64,000 nucleotides of DNA, taken from contig QHYH01000092.1 in NCBI GenBank assembly GCA_003223215.1, forward strand, positions 39,799-103,798. Reading direction: 5' to 3'. The notes beneath the pieces are model-generated. The model was not told where the DNA came from. It did not search any database and saw only the letters and a list, made by a program, of their open reading frames with translations. A program made the translations under genes and the position numbers. The stretch's first letter is position 1, and the number at the start of each line of letters is the position of its first letter. Shown here one piece after another: positions 8,783 to 17,078 of the stretch. The DNA is from Acidobacteriota bacterium (lineage in GTDB: Bacteria > Acidobacteriota > Terriglobia > Acidiferrales > UBA7541).

Positions 8783-10231
8783 ATGTTTGGGTTGCCAACA
8801 GAAGTGGTGGTCATGGCCGGATCACTGGTTCTCGGGCTCTTGATGATCATGATCGTCATCGCCCGCATGTACCGGAAAGTCGGCCCCAACGAGGCGCTCA
8901 TTCGATACGGGATGGGCGGCACCGAAGTCTACTGCGGAAGAGGCGCGCTCATTTTCCCGATGGTACAGACGTGCCGGGATTTGTCGCTCGAACTCATGTC
9001 GTTCGATGTGGCGCCGCAGCAAAACCTGTACACCAAGCAGGGTGTCGCCGTCACCGTCGAAGCGGTGGCGCAAATCAAGGTGAAGTCCGATAAGGAATCG
9101 ATCCTCACCGCTGCCGAACAGTTCCTCAGCAAAGAACCGAACCAGCGGGAAGGCTTGATTCGCCTGGTGATGGAAGGCCATCTCCGCGGCATCATCGGCC
9201 AGCTCACCGTCGAGCAAATCGTCAAGGAGCCGGAAATGGTGGGCGACCGTATGCGCTCCACCTGCGCAGACGACATGAGCAAGATGGGGCTCGAGGTGGT
9301 CAGCTTCACCATCAAGGAAGTGCGCGACAAAAATGAATACATCACCAACATGGGGCGCCCGGACGTGGCGCGCATTAAGCGCGACGCGGAAGTTGCCACC
9401 GCGGAAGCCGAGCGCGACATTGCCATCAAACGCGCTGAAGCGCAACGCGCCGCGGCCGTCGCCAAAGCGTTGGCCGACCAGGAACGCGTCGCCGCGGAAA
9501 CCGCTTCGCTTGCCAAGCAAGCCGAAGCGCAACGCGACCTGGACGTCAAAAAGGCCGCATTCCTCGAGGCCACCAAGAAAGTCCAGGCGCAAGCCGATAA
9601 GGCCTACGAAATCGAGACCAACGTCCAGCAGCAGCACGCCATTGCCGAGGCCGTGAAGGTTCAGCAAGTGGAGCGCGAAGCCCAGGTAAAAGTGCAGGAA
9701 GCGGAAATCGCGCGCCGCGAACGCGAACTCATCGCCACCGTGCTGAAGCAGGCGGAAATCGAGCGCCAGCGCATCGAGACGCTGGCCAACGCCGAACGCC
9801 AGCGGCTGATGAGCGAGGCCGAAGGCCGCGCCGCGTCCATCCGCGCGCAGGGCGAAGCCGAAGCCGAAATCATCTTCAAGAAGGGCGAAGCGGAAGCCAA
9901 GGCCATGAACATCAAGGCCGAGGCCTTCCAGGAATACAACCAGGCGGCCGTGTTCGACAAACTGATCACTGGCTTGCCGGATGTGGTGCGGGCGCTCAGC
10001 GAACCGCTCAGCAAAGTGGACAAGGTGACCATCGTTTCTACGGGCGGCGATGGCGCAGCGGGCGCATACAAACTGACCGGCGACGTGACCAAGATCGTCG
10101 CTCAAGTGCCGGCGCTCTTTGAAGCGCTCTCCGGCATGCAGATGTCGGACCTGCTTAGCAAGGTGCGGTTGATTGGCGACAAGGCCCCGAGGCCGGAGCA
10201 GCCGCCGCTGCCCGCGCCCAAGAAGCAGTAG
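8783..10231 (+). CDS. Flotillin-like protein (SPFH domain, YqiK/FloT type)
   Basis: This 482-residue protein begins with a membrane anchor (about residues 6-27), followed by a SPFH/prohibitin-homology domain (about 30-195) and a long Ala/Glu-rich coiled coil (about 195-400; repeats such as AEAERDIAIKRAEAQ). It ends in a proline-rich tail. Flotillins scaffold membrane microdomains and influence fluidity. Length and layout fit the YqiK/FloT group. GGGAGG sits upstream of the ATG. The NfeD-like gene before it and the pspA gene after it are typical functional partners. A very stable GC-rich hairpin follows the stop codon. Confidence 0.95.
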   Translation: MFGLPTEVVVMAGSLVLGLLMIMIVIARMYRKVGPNEALIRYGMGGTEVYCGRGALIFPMVQTCRDLSLELMSFDVAPQQNLYTKQGVAVTVEAVAQIKVKSDKESILTAAEQFLSKEPNQREGLIRLVMEGHLRGIIGQLTVEQIVKEPEMVGDRMRSTCADDMSKMGLEVVSFTIKEVRDKNEYITNMGRPDVARIKRDAEVATAEAERDIAIKRAEAQRAAAVAKALADQERVAAETASLAKQAEAQRDLDVKKAAFLEATKKVQAQADKAYEIETNVQQQHAIAEAVKVQQVEREAQVKVQEAEIARRERELIATVLKQAEIERQRIETLANAERQRLMSEAEGRAASIRAQGEAEAEIIFKKGEAEAKAMNIKAEAFQEYNQAAVFDKLITGLPDVVRALSEPLSKVDKVTIVSTGGDGAAGAYKLTGDVTKIVAQVPALFEALSGMQMSDLLSKVRLIGDKAPRPEQPPLPAPKKQ

Positions 10232-10242
10232 GTCGAACTTCC

Positions 10243-10278
10243 GTCCCCCGGTGGGCCCGCGGGGGCCCAGCCGGGGAC
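10243..10278. terminator. GC-rich hairpin after flotillin gene
   Basis: A 16-base arm (10243-10258) pairs with 10263-10278, with only two central mismatches, around a GCGG loop, 11 bases after the flotillin stop. There is no T-run, so full intrinsic termination is doubtful. It may act as a partial terminator or an RNA-stability element separating flotillin from the downstream small ORF and pspA. Confidence 0.5.
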
Positions 10279-10296
10279 GCCAAGTGTTTCGGGGGG

Positions 10297-10482
10297 ATGG
10301 ACATGAACGGCAAGAAGAAGTTCCTGATCTTTGCGCTCCCCTTGGTGGTCGCATGGAGTGGGTTGCTGGGCCACTTTTGGAGCTACACGGTCTGCGCGTT
10401 AGGGAAAGCGGTCGCGGCCGGACTGTTGCTGGTCTTTTCAAAGTTTCTGGCGGGAATCACCGGTGTGCACTTTTTGTTTTGA
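10297..10482 (+). CDS. Small membrane protein between flotillin and pspA
   Basis: The 61 codons encode a short Lys-containing N terminus and then hydrophobic stretches at about residues 10-27 and 35-55, consistent with two membrane helices. A GGGGGG run lies immediately before the first ATG and six bases further from a second ATG (10303), which may be the real start. No family is recognised. Location between two membrane-stress genes is the main argument that it is real; an accidental hydrophobic frame remains possible. Confidence 0.5.
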   Translation: MDMNGKKKFLIFALPLVVAWSGLLGHFWSYTVCALGKAVAAGLLLVFSKFLAGITGVHFLF

Positions 10483-10616
10483 ACCAGTAAGGGTTGGCGT
10501 GTTTACCTTGACCGCAAGCGAGCGACTTGGCCGTGCTGACCCGGCAGGCCAAGGTGGGAACGGGTGAACGACATTCGAGTGGTTGGGCAATGCAAGTCAT
10601 CGAAAGGAGCTTCATC

Positions 10617-11291
10617 ATGGGACTCTTGGAACGAGTAAGCACTTTAATTCGCGCGAACATCAATGACCTGGTGGACCGCGCCGAAGATCCGGAGAAGCTG
10701 ATCAAGCAGGTGATCCTGGACATGGAGAATCAATATCTTCAGGTGAAAACCCAGGTCGCTGTCTCCATCGCCGACCAGCACATGCTCGAGAAAAGGCTGC
10801 GCGAGAACGAAGACATCGCCCGGGACTGGATGCGCAAAGCCGAAATCGCCGTGGATAAGCTCGAGGACGATCTGGCGCGCGCGGCCCTTGACCGCTTCCA
10901 GACCTCGCAACGGCTGGCGCCGAGCTACCGCGAACAGGTGGAGGACCAGAAAGCGCAGGTGGAAGCCCTGAAAGGAGCGCTGATGAAACTGGAACAGAAA
11001 CTCGAAGAAGCGAAGTCCAAGCGCGATTTGTTGCTGGCGCGGCATCGCCGCAGTTTGTCGCTCGGCAAAGCGGCGCACGCACAAACCATGCTGGGCGACG
11101 ATTCGAAGAGCGCCACGTTCGACCGTCTGAAACAGCGCGTGGCTCACAGCGAAGCCGTGGCCACCGCCGAGGTCGAGCTGCTCACCGACGACGTGGGCGA
11201 CCGTCTGACGCGCCTCGACCGCGACGCCGAAGTGGACCGCCTCCTGGCTGAGCTAAAGGCCCGCCGCGGCTTGCCCGAAAAAGTCGACTGA
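10617..11291 (+). CDS. pspA: PspA/IM30 (Vipp1-like) membrane-stress protein
   Basis: This 224-residue, almost entirely helical protein starts MGLLERVSTLIRANINDLVDR, the amphipathic N-terminal helix typical of PspA/IM30, and continues with long coiled-coil helices and the family DPEKLIKQ-like segment. PspA binds and oligomerises on damaged inner membrane to limit proton leakage. AAAGGAG eight bases before the ATG at 10617 fixes the start; an in-frame ATG 30 codons earlier adds residues outside the family pattern. No PspB, PspC or PspF is nearby, so control by the XRE-type regulator upstream is a reasonable inference. Confidence 0.93.
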   Translation: MGLLERVSTLIRANINDLVDRAEDPEKLIKQVILDMENQYLQVKTQVAVSIADQHMLEKRLRENEDIARDWMRKAEIAVDKLEDDLARAALDRFQTSQRLAPSYREQVEDQKAQVEALKGALMKLEQKLEEAKSKRDLLLARHRRSLSLGKAAHAQTMLGDDSKSATFDRLKQRVAHSEAVATAEVELLTDDVGDRLTRLDRDAEVDRLLAELKARRGLPEKVD

Positions 11292-11477
11292 CCAATCCGC
11301 GGAAAGACGGCTGCTGGGACGCAACATGGCCGCTTGGTGCCGGGACCCGGCATCATTGTCGGCGTCTAATTCGGTAGCGCTCGGGGGACGCCCTAGATTT
11401 GTATGCGGCCGTTGCCCCGCGCTGCGCAACTCCGTTCCCCTTTTTGATCGACTCTGTCAACGAAGGGAGAGAAAGCC

Positions 11478-11744
11478 ATGAAAGCGTACGCTACGTTTCC
11501 TCGCCACCGGTTCGGCGAAGTGGTTGCTCGCACCAATGAGGACCGCCATCCATTGCAAGTGGTTCCCTATGGCAGGTTTGGCGCGGGCGTGTGGACCGGC
11601 CATCCCATTGAATTGGTAATCGTCTTGGGTATCTTGCTTGTCGGGCTGATCGGCATTCCCGCGTGGCGATGGTTCTTTGGTGCCACGCTTCTGGTGGGCG
11701 GCCTGGTCGGCTATTTCCTCCGGCGCCGCGACCGCGCGGTGTAA
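11478..11744 (+). CDS. Small membrane protein after pspA
   Basis: This 88-residue protein has a soluble N-terminal 40 residues and two hydrophobic helices (about 45-62 and 64-80) ending in an Arg-rich RRRDR tail, which predicts the C terminus in the cytoplasm. A good purine-rich ribosome site (GAAGGGAGAG) precedes the ATG. No family is recognised. It follows pspA by 186 bases on the same strand and may belong to the same membrane-maintenance group. Confidence 0.6.
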   Translation: MKAYATFPRHRFGEVVARTNEDRHPLQVVPYGRFGAGVWTGHPIELVIVLGILLVGLIGIPAWRWFFGATLLVGGLVGYFLRRRDRAV

Positions 11745-12005
11745 CACGCCTAGCGTGATTGCAGAAGCATGTACTGCAGCGGAAGGAAGCAGACCTCGAT
11801 GCCATCGGAAATGCCGAAGGCCTCGAGGCGATGCCATCGACCTCAAAAACCCATCAGCGCCGCGGTCCACCCACCTGCTCTCGATTCCGGCACCTCGCGG
11901 AACGCGACCGAGTTCCGGAGACTGTAGCACGCCCACGCGGCAGGAGGCGGGCTCCCGGTGCGGAAAAAGTAGGCATCGATTCTCCCATCGTGCGAAAATA
12001 GCCGC

Positions 12006-12770
12006 GTGAATCCCTTGCTGATTTCCGCGCCGGCAGCCTTCCTTGTGACGGGAGGCGTTGCCGCCTACGGCGCGGTGTTTCCACGCTCGCAACTGTTTGG
12101 GCCGACGATTTACCGGACCAATTCTCCGCGCAAGCTGGCGATCACCTTCGACGACGGGCCCAATCCCGCCATCACGCCGCAGTTGCTCGATTTGCTGGAC
12201 CGCTATCAGGCCAAGGCCACTTTTTTTCTGATTGGTCGCTTCGTCCGCGAATGCCCCGACCTGGCGAAAGAAACCGTCGCCCGAGGGCACGCCGTCGGCA
12301 ACCACACGGAATCGCACCGGAACCTCTTCAAGCTCGGTCCTGCTCAAGTTACCGTCGAATTGCGGCTCTGCCACAACGCCATTGCGAATACCCTCGGCGC
12401 TCCCGCGAAGTGGTTTCGTCCGCCCTATGGCTTTCGCAATCCGTGGGTGATACCTGCAGCCCAAGCGCTCGGCTGCAAAACGGTCATGTGGACGCTGATT
12501 CCCGGCGATTGGCTGGAGCGGCCCGCGGAATGGCTGATTCGTCGCATGCGGCCCATCACCGAACACGCCGAGCGTAACGCGACCGGCGGCCGGGCAGCCA
12601 GCACTCGCGGCACTGGCGACGTTCTCTGCTTGCACGACGGCTCATACCGCGAGCTCAATGCCGACCGCACCCGGACGCTCGCCGCGCTCGAGCATTGGCT
12701 CCCTCGCTGGCGAGACCTGGGCCTCGAGTTTGTTACAATGAATGAAGCAGTGAGTACTTCTGCTGCTTAG
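12006..12770 (+). CDS. Polysaccharide deacetylase (NodB homology)
   Basis: This 254-residue protein of carbohydrate esterase family 4 type has the diagnostic motifs TFDDGPNP (catalytic Asp and metal Asp), HTESH (metal His pair), RPPYG, and a late CLHDG motif. It would remove acetyl groups from N-acetylated sugars such as peptidoglycan or exopolysaccharide. The start is GTG at 12006, followed by a hydrophobic N-terminal segment that could be a membrane anchor or signal. A four-base gap separates it from the zinc-ribbon gene downstream, so they may be co-transcribed. Confidence 0.92.
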   Translation: MNPLLISAPAAFLVTGGVAAYGAVFPRSQLFGPTIYRTNSPRKLAITFDDGPNPAITPQLLDLLDRYQAKATFFLIGRFVRECPDLAKETVARGHAVGNHTESHRNLFKLGPAQVTVELRLCHNAIANTLGAPAKWFRPPYGFRNPWVIPAAQALGCKTVMWTLIPGDWLERPAEWLIRRMRPITEHAERNATGGRAASTRGTGDVLCLHDGSYRELNADRTRTLAALEHWLPRWRDLGLEFVTMNEAVSTSAA

Positions 12771-12772
12771 CC

Positions 12773-13087
12773 ATGGACGAGCGCTCATTCTATACGGAAA
12801 AAGAGGAAGTCAGGAAGGCGCAGCTTGTTTGTCCAAGCTGCCACAAAGATTTCGAGTTTCCCGTCCGCTGGAAAGTCTGCCGCAAGAAAAAGGAGCTTCC
12901 GCGCGGCGCCAGCCCGGAAGACCGCAAGAAATTCGACCACGCCACGTCCTACATGGTTCGGCTGGACGACCTCGTTGCCTGCTACAAATGCCGCAAACGC
13001 TTCGAAATCACCGGCCAATCCACAGTGCTCATCAACGACAATCTCGGCGATCCCGTCTCCGACCCCGAAAATTTCGGAAATCGGTGA
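12773..13087 (+). CDS. Zinc-ribbon protein of unknown function
   Basis: This 104-residue acidic/basic protein has two Cys pairs (CPSCHKDFEF near residue 20 and CYKCRKRFEI near residue 66), spaced as in a zinc ribbon. The ATG lies just after the deacetylase stop. No enzymatic motif is visible. It may bind nucleic acid or protein; function is unknown. Confidence 0.75.
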   Translation: MDERSFYTEKEEVRKAQLVCPSCHKDFEFPVRWKVCRKKKELPRGASPEDRKKFDHATSYMVRLDDLVACYKCRKRFEITGQSTVLINDNLGDPVSDPENFGNR

Positions 13088-13173
13088 CCTAATGCTCTCG
13101 AGCTCAGAGAGCGGAGAGCGCAGATCAGAATGCAAACCTTCCTGCGATCTCTCCGCATCACCGTTCGCTCTTC

Positions 13174-13374
13174 TCAAATCTCCGGATACATCTCAAAAAA
13201 CGCTTCGATCGACTGCCGAAACGTGTTTTCAATCTCTTCCTTGCTGCCTTCGATCAAGTGCATGGTGACACGCGCGCTCTTGCCATTCTTCAGCACTACC
13301 GTCGCATCTTTCACTTCGCTCAAGTCTTCTTCCGGCAGCAGCCTCATTCCGTAAACCAACGCCAGCTTTGCCAT
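13174..13374 (-). CDS. Small conserved-looking protein, unknown function
   Basis: This 66-residue protein starts MAKLALVYGMRLLPEE and contains a short beta-rich core followed by an amphipathic helix. AGGAG spaced six bases from the ATG at 13374 supports this start over an upstream ATG. It overlaps no other called gene and is convergent with the zinc-ribbon gene. No family is recognised. Confidence 0.6.
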   Translation of the reverse strand: MAKLALVYGMRLLPEEDLSEVKDATVVLKNGKSARVTMHLIEGSKEEIENTFRQSIEAFFEMYPEI

Positions 13375-13631
13375 TTTCGTTCTCCTCAATCCAACCCGAG
13401 GGTAGCCCCCGCGCCGCTGCCGGTCAAACCGCCTGAAGCTCGGCCGAAGCCGGTTTCAAAAACCGCTTGGGAAGAGAACGGAGATCGGCAGAGGTGGGTA
13501 AACCGCGGCGTTGCTGCGTATCCCGGTCTCCGCTCTTGCATCTTTGACTTCCGTACTTGACGCCGCCGGAGAACCGGAGCATCTTTACTCCGAAAATTCG
13601 CATCGCAGTCTGTGATACCAGGGAGCATCCC

Positions 13632-14417
13632 ATGACCAGGAGACACTTCCCAGCGATAGGTCCCTGCGCCGCTTGTTTTCTGATGGCTATATCTGCCACA
13701 GGTCTGTTGTCTGCGCAACAGCCTCAGGGGCCGCAAACCGACGCCCCGTCTCCTGTGCTTCCGAAACCGGCACCGGCGCGCGCCGGTTCGAGCGAAAGGG
13801 TCATCGTTCCCACCGGCACACGCATCGGCGTCGTCCTCCAGAACGGCATTACCACGCGCAGCGCCAAGCCCGGCGATTCCGTTTACCTGCAAACGTCGTT
13901 TCCCGTCACGATCGGCAACCGCATTGTCATCCCGGTCGGCTCGTATCTTCGCGGGGAACTCGTCGAATCCAAGCGCCCGGGCCGCGTGAAGGGCCGCGGC
14001 GAATTCCGCATGCGCCTGAACACGCTGATTCTGCCTACCGGCTACACCGTGGATTTGAACGCCGCCCCGCGCAGCGCAGATTCCGGCGGCAAGGAAACCA
14101 TGGACTCGGAAGGCAAAATTACTGGTGGCAGCGACAAGGGCAAGGATGTGGGCACGGTTGCCGAGACCACCGCAACAGGAGCAGGCATCGGCGCCATTGC
14201 GGGCCACGGCAAAGGCGCCGGGATCGGCGCTGGCATCGGCGCGGTCGCAGGCCTCGCCGCCGTTCTTCTTACGCGCGGACCCGAAGCCGAACTGCCGCGT
14301 GGCTCCACGATGGACATTGTCCTGGACCACGACCTCACTCTCGACGGCAGCCAAATCCAGTTCACCAATCTTGGGCAATTCCAACCCGCGGTGCAGTCGC
14401 CGCCCCGGCAGCCATAA
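13632..14417 (+). CDS. Exported TrbI/VirB10-like protein with glycine zipper
   Basis: This 261-residue protein starts at the ATG at 13632 with a signal peptide ending near an AQQP-like site. A Pro-rich stretch is followed by a beta-rich domain (VPTGTRIGVVLQNGI, VIPVGSYLRGELVES) resembling the periplasmic TrbI/VirB10 fold. A glycine-zipper run at about residues 180-215 (repeating GAGIGA motifs) suggests membrane insertion or oligomerisation. No other conjugation or type IV secretion gene is nearby, so a role in such a system is unlikely. The function is probably envelope-related. Confidence 0.7.
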   Translation: MTRRHFPAIGPCAACFLMAISATGLLSAQQPQGPQTDAPSPVLPKPAPARAGSSERVIVPTGTRIGVVLQNGITTRSAKPGDSVYLQTSFPVTIGNRIVIPVGSYLRGELVESKRPGRVKGRGEFRMRLNTLILPTGYTVDLNAAPRSADSGGKETMDSEGKITGGSDKGKDVGTVAETTATGAGIGAIAGHGKGAGIGAGIGAVAGLAAVLLTRGPEAELPRGSTMDIVLDHDLTLDGSQIQFTNLGQFQPAVQSPPRQP

Positions 14418-14623
14418 CATCCAGCGTCAATTCGACTCGTTCGGTCACGCCTTTTTCGGCGCGAGGGACGCCTTTTTGCCGCTTCTGTTCCTCCCGCTGT
14501 TGCGGTAGCTGCGCCTGCATTTTTTCGACTCAAACCAAGCATGGCGACCGAGTCATAGGGAGTGACCGGCGCACGCCGCGGCGCGTCCGGAGAACGCTGT
14601 TCACAGAACAGACCACAAGCAGC

Positions 14624-15763
14624 TCACGCGGGAGTGCGGTGCGAAGTACGCGCTGCAGCCGAGAGAAACCGCAGCGGGCTGAAGCGCTCCCAATCCACGC
14701 TGACTTTTTGCTCGGTGATCCATTCGCGGATGAGCCGCGCGGTGACAGGCGTCAGCAGGATGCCGCTGCGAAAATGTCCGGTGGCCACGAGCAAGCCTTC
14801 GAGGTCGGTTGGCCCCAGGATCGGAAGATGGTCCGCGGAGTCGGGTCGCAAGCCAGCCCAGGTTTCCTCGATGCGTGCATCCTTCAATCCGGGAGCCAGC
14901 TCGATGGCTGCGGCAAGAATCTTCTCGATGCCGCCCGCGGTGACGCGCTTGTCGAAACCGACGTACTCCACCGTGGCGCCCGCAAGAATCCGTCCGTCGT
15001 TTCGCGGCACCAGGTAGACTTTCTCCGACCACAGCACGCGTTCGATGTTCAAATTGTCGGCGCGCAACGCAATCATTTGCCCCTTCGCGGGCTTTACCGG
15101 CGCGTACGCGGAGACTCCTTCAATCATCCCTGAGAAACAGCCTGCGGCGATGACCGTCCGTGGCGCTTCCACTTTTTCATTCCCGACAAGCAGGCCGCGG
15201 CAGCGCGCGCCGTCGCGCCAGATGCCTTTTACGCGCCTCGCCGGAAGAATTTCCGCGCCGCTGCGCTGCGCTGCCTCAAAGACCGCGGCTGTCAGCAAAC
15301 GGTTGTCAATCGACGCTTCTCCCGGCCGGAGCACCGCAGCTTCGAGCTCGTCGCTGAGCGCCGGCTCGAGTTCGCGCGCGTCTTCGGCGCGCAGCGGCTC
15401 CGCCTCGAGCCCCAGGCCGTGATGCAGGGCAATAATCGTGCTGAGTTCCGCCTTGGCGTCGTGCGAAAAGATCGTCTCGAGCGTTCCCTTGCGGCGGTAG
15501 CCCGTGCTCTGGCCGGAAATTTCTTCCACCAGCGCGACAAACTCCGGATACAGCGCCGCGCTCCGCTTTCCCAGCTCCACCGTGGCGATCATCCCGGGAT
15601 TTTCCGGCGCCGGCGAAATGATTCCCGCGCTGGCCCACGAAGCTTCCTGCCCTGGTTTCTGCCGGTCAAAAACGCAGACGCGCAAGCCCGCGCGCGCCAA
15701 CTCCAACGCGATCGCGCCTCCAATCACGCCGCCACCCGCGATCGCTACGTCGCATTTCTTCAT
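14624..15763 (-). CDS. thiO: FAD-dependent glycine/D-amino-acid oxidase (ThiO-like)
   Basis: This 379-residue DAO-family flavoenzyme begins with a dinucleotide-binding motif (AIAGGGVIGGAIALELARAG). It carries the downstream ASAGIISP segment and a C-terminal GHFRSGILLTPVTA motif, typical of ThiO/glycine oxidases, which make iminoglycine for thiamine synthesis. The start at 15763 puts the FAD motif at the usual position; a TTG 15 codons upstream adds nothing recognisable. No other thiamine genes are nearby, so a general D-amino-acid oxidase role is an alternative. Confidence 0.85.
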   Translation of the reverse strand: MKKCDVAIAGGGVIGGAIALELARAGLRVCVFDRQKPGQEASWASAGIISPAPENPGMIATVELGKRSAALYPEFVALVEEISGQSTGYRRKGTLETIFSHDAKAELSTIIALHHGLGLEAEPLRAEDARELEPALSDELEAAVLRPGEASIDNRLLTAAVFEAAQRSGAEILPARRVKGIWRDGARCRGLLVGNEKVEAPRTVIAAGCFSGMIEGVSAYAPVKPAKGQMIALRADNLNIERVLWSEKVYLVPRNDGRILAGATVEYVGFDKRVTAGGIEKILAAAIELAPGLKDARIEETWAGLRPDSADHLPILGPTDLEGLLVATGHFRSGILLTPVTARLIREWITEQKVSVDWERFSPLRFLSAAARTSHRTPA

Positions 15764-16107
15764 GCTTGCTGTGCTCGTCCGCAAAACGTTCACGCGTTTC
15801 CTGCTCAAGGCGTTCCTGGCGTCATCTTAGCGCATAGGTCCTTCGACGAGCATCTCTTCCGCCACCAACTGCCAGATCAATCTGCGCCGATTTCTGGGCG
15901 CCGAGGGGAGAAAGTGAAGAGCTAGCCTTGGATTGGGTCTTTGGCCTCAAAGACGAGTTGCTGGCGGGAAAGGTGCTGTCCGCGGACTTTTATACCGCTC
16001 TCCAAGTCCGTCGCCAGCTGCGACCGACAACCAATCGGCGTTCGATCAAGCTCTTATCCCTCTCCGATCGCCGCTCGGGCGAAATCTTGCCCGACGCTTC
16101 CAGCCTA
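15764..16107. other. Divergent intergenic region, thiO / infC
   Basis: No supported gene. An open frame at 15928-16293 overlaps the infC promoter, leader and start, has no family features and is rejected. The region presumably carries the thiO promoter, but none is obvious by eye. Confidence 0.5.
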
Positions 16108-16138
16108 TTGCCGTGCGATCCATCCGACATGCTATACT
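16108..16138 (+). promoter_or_regulatory. Probable infC operon promoter
   Basis: TTGCCG (16108-16113) and TATACT (16133-16138) are separated by 19 bases. The -10 is preceded by TG one base upstream (extended -10, TGcTATACT), which can compensate for the long spacer. Expected transcript start is about 16145, giving a leader of about 105 bases before the infC start. Confidence 0.6.
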
Positions 16139-16147
16139 TTGAAGTCC

Positions 16148-16174
16148 GTCCCCGGTGGCTTTTGCTCCGGGGAC
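16148..16174 (+). promoter_or_regulatory. Terminator-like hairpin at the 5' end of the infC leader
   Basis: GTCCCCGG (16148-16155) pairs perfectly with CCGGGGAC (16167-16174) around an 11-base loop and is followed by a T-rich stretch (TGTTGTTTGTGTATTT). Sitting a few bases after the predicted transcript start, it could be an attenuator or a stabilising 5' hairpin. infC-rpmI-rplT leaders are regulated by structure in other bacteria, so a regulatory role is plausible. Confidence 0.5.
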
Positions 16175-16250
16175 TGTTGTTTGTGTATTTGGGGGCCGGC
16201 TCCTGGTTGTTCCGGGGAAAGCAGGTGCCTAACGCTCTTGAGGGGGATTT

Positions 16251-16808
16251 ATCGCTGAACGCAACTTCCGGGCGGTTGACCGCACGCGTGTGAACGAGCG
16301 CATCCGGGCGCGCGAAATCCGGGTGATTGACGAAGAAGGTGCGCAGCTCGGCGTCATGCAGCCTTTCGAGGCCATGAAACTGGCGCGCGAACGGGGGCTC
16401 GATCTGGTGGAAATTTCGCCCACCGCCGAACCGCCGGTCTGCAAAATCACGGACTACGGGAAATATCAGTACCAGCAGAACAAGAAAGCCCACGAGCAGC
16501 GCAAGAGCAGCCGCGGCTCGCAACTAAAAGAAGTCAAGTTTCGGCCCAACACCGCTGAACACGATTATCAGGTTCGCAAGAATCAGATTATCCGCTTCCT
16601 CGGCGACGGCCACAAAGTGCGCGCCATGATTTTTCACCGCGGTCGGGAGATGGCACACCAGGAAGTGGGGCGTGCCAAAATGGATCGGCTGCTGGTCGAA
16701 ATTGGCGACCAGGGGCAGATCGAGACCATGCCGCGCATGGAAGGCAACGTTCTCGTGACGCTGCTGGCGCCCAAGAAAGGCACGGCGACTCCCAGAGCTG
16801 CGGGGTAA
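16251..16808 (+). CDS. infC: Translation initiation factor IF-3, AUC start
   Basis: IF-3 binds the 30S subunit and rejects non-canonical start codons. The body is clear: REIRVIDEEGAQLGV, VEISPTAEPPVCKITDYGKY, FRPNTAEHDYQ and FRGREMAH-like (FHRGREMAHQE). A GTG at 16290 has no ribosome site and would cut off the normal N-terminal residues. In the same frame a TGA lies at 16239-16241, then GAGGGGG (16240-16246), then ATC at 16251, five bases after the GAGGGG core. No ATG, GTG or TTG occurs in frame between the TGA and 16290. The extra 13 residues (IAERNFRAVDRTR) match the usual IF-3 N-terminal length. I therefore call a 185-residue protein initiated at AUC, as known for other infC genes that autoregulate through rare start codons. 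Confidence 0.9.
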   Translation: MAERNFRAVDRTRVNERIRAREIRVIDEEGAQLGVMQPFEAMKLARERGLDLVEISPTAEPPVCKITDYGKYQYQQNKKAHEQRKSSRGSQLKEVKFRPNTAEHDYQVRKNQIIRFLGDGHKVRAMIFHRGREMAHQEVGRAKMDRLLVEIGDQGQIETMPRMEGNVLVTLLAPKKGTATPRAAG

Positions 16809-16977
16809 GCGGGTTCCGGAGCCCAGCAGGGCAATAACCCGTGCTTTTCGCGGCGCCATTTGCTTGTTCGGCCTGCGCGTCTTTCCGGAAAGGCTTTCCT
16901 AGGGGCCGCACCGCTCGCGTCCCTGGTCGCCCAAAGTCTGGCAGCAGAGTAACGCGGAACTCGCTCGGGTGCGTGGT

Positions 16978-17035
16978 CCCGTCTGTCATTCGAACCTGTC
17001 TGCGGCAGGCATAGCGAAGTGAGGAATCTCTGTTC
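16978..17035. repeat. Candidate interspersed repeat between infC and rpmI
   Basis: This segment (GTCTGTCATTCGAACC... CTGTCTGCGGCAGGCA ... GCGAAGTGAGGAATCTC) has an internal inverted repeat, CTGTCTGC-GGCAG. It resembles short dispersed elements of the GTCATTC...GCGAAG...GGAATCT kind seen in many bacterial genomes. Only one copy is in the window, so the call rests on remembered resemblance. Confidence 0.3.
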
Positions 17036-17078
17036 AGCTCTTCTAGAGAGTTGGAGAGGCAAGAGAAAGGTTTTCGAA

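Noticed and set aside
8822..10441. Long minus-strand frame opposite flotillin
   Set aside because: Shadow of the highly repetitive Ala/Glu coiled coil; composition is Phe/Leu/Arg-rich nonsense.
15928..16293. 121-codon frame upstream of infC
   Set aside because: It overlaps the promoter, leader hairpin and AUC start of infC and has no family features.
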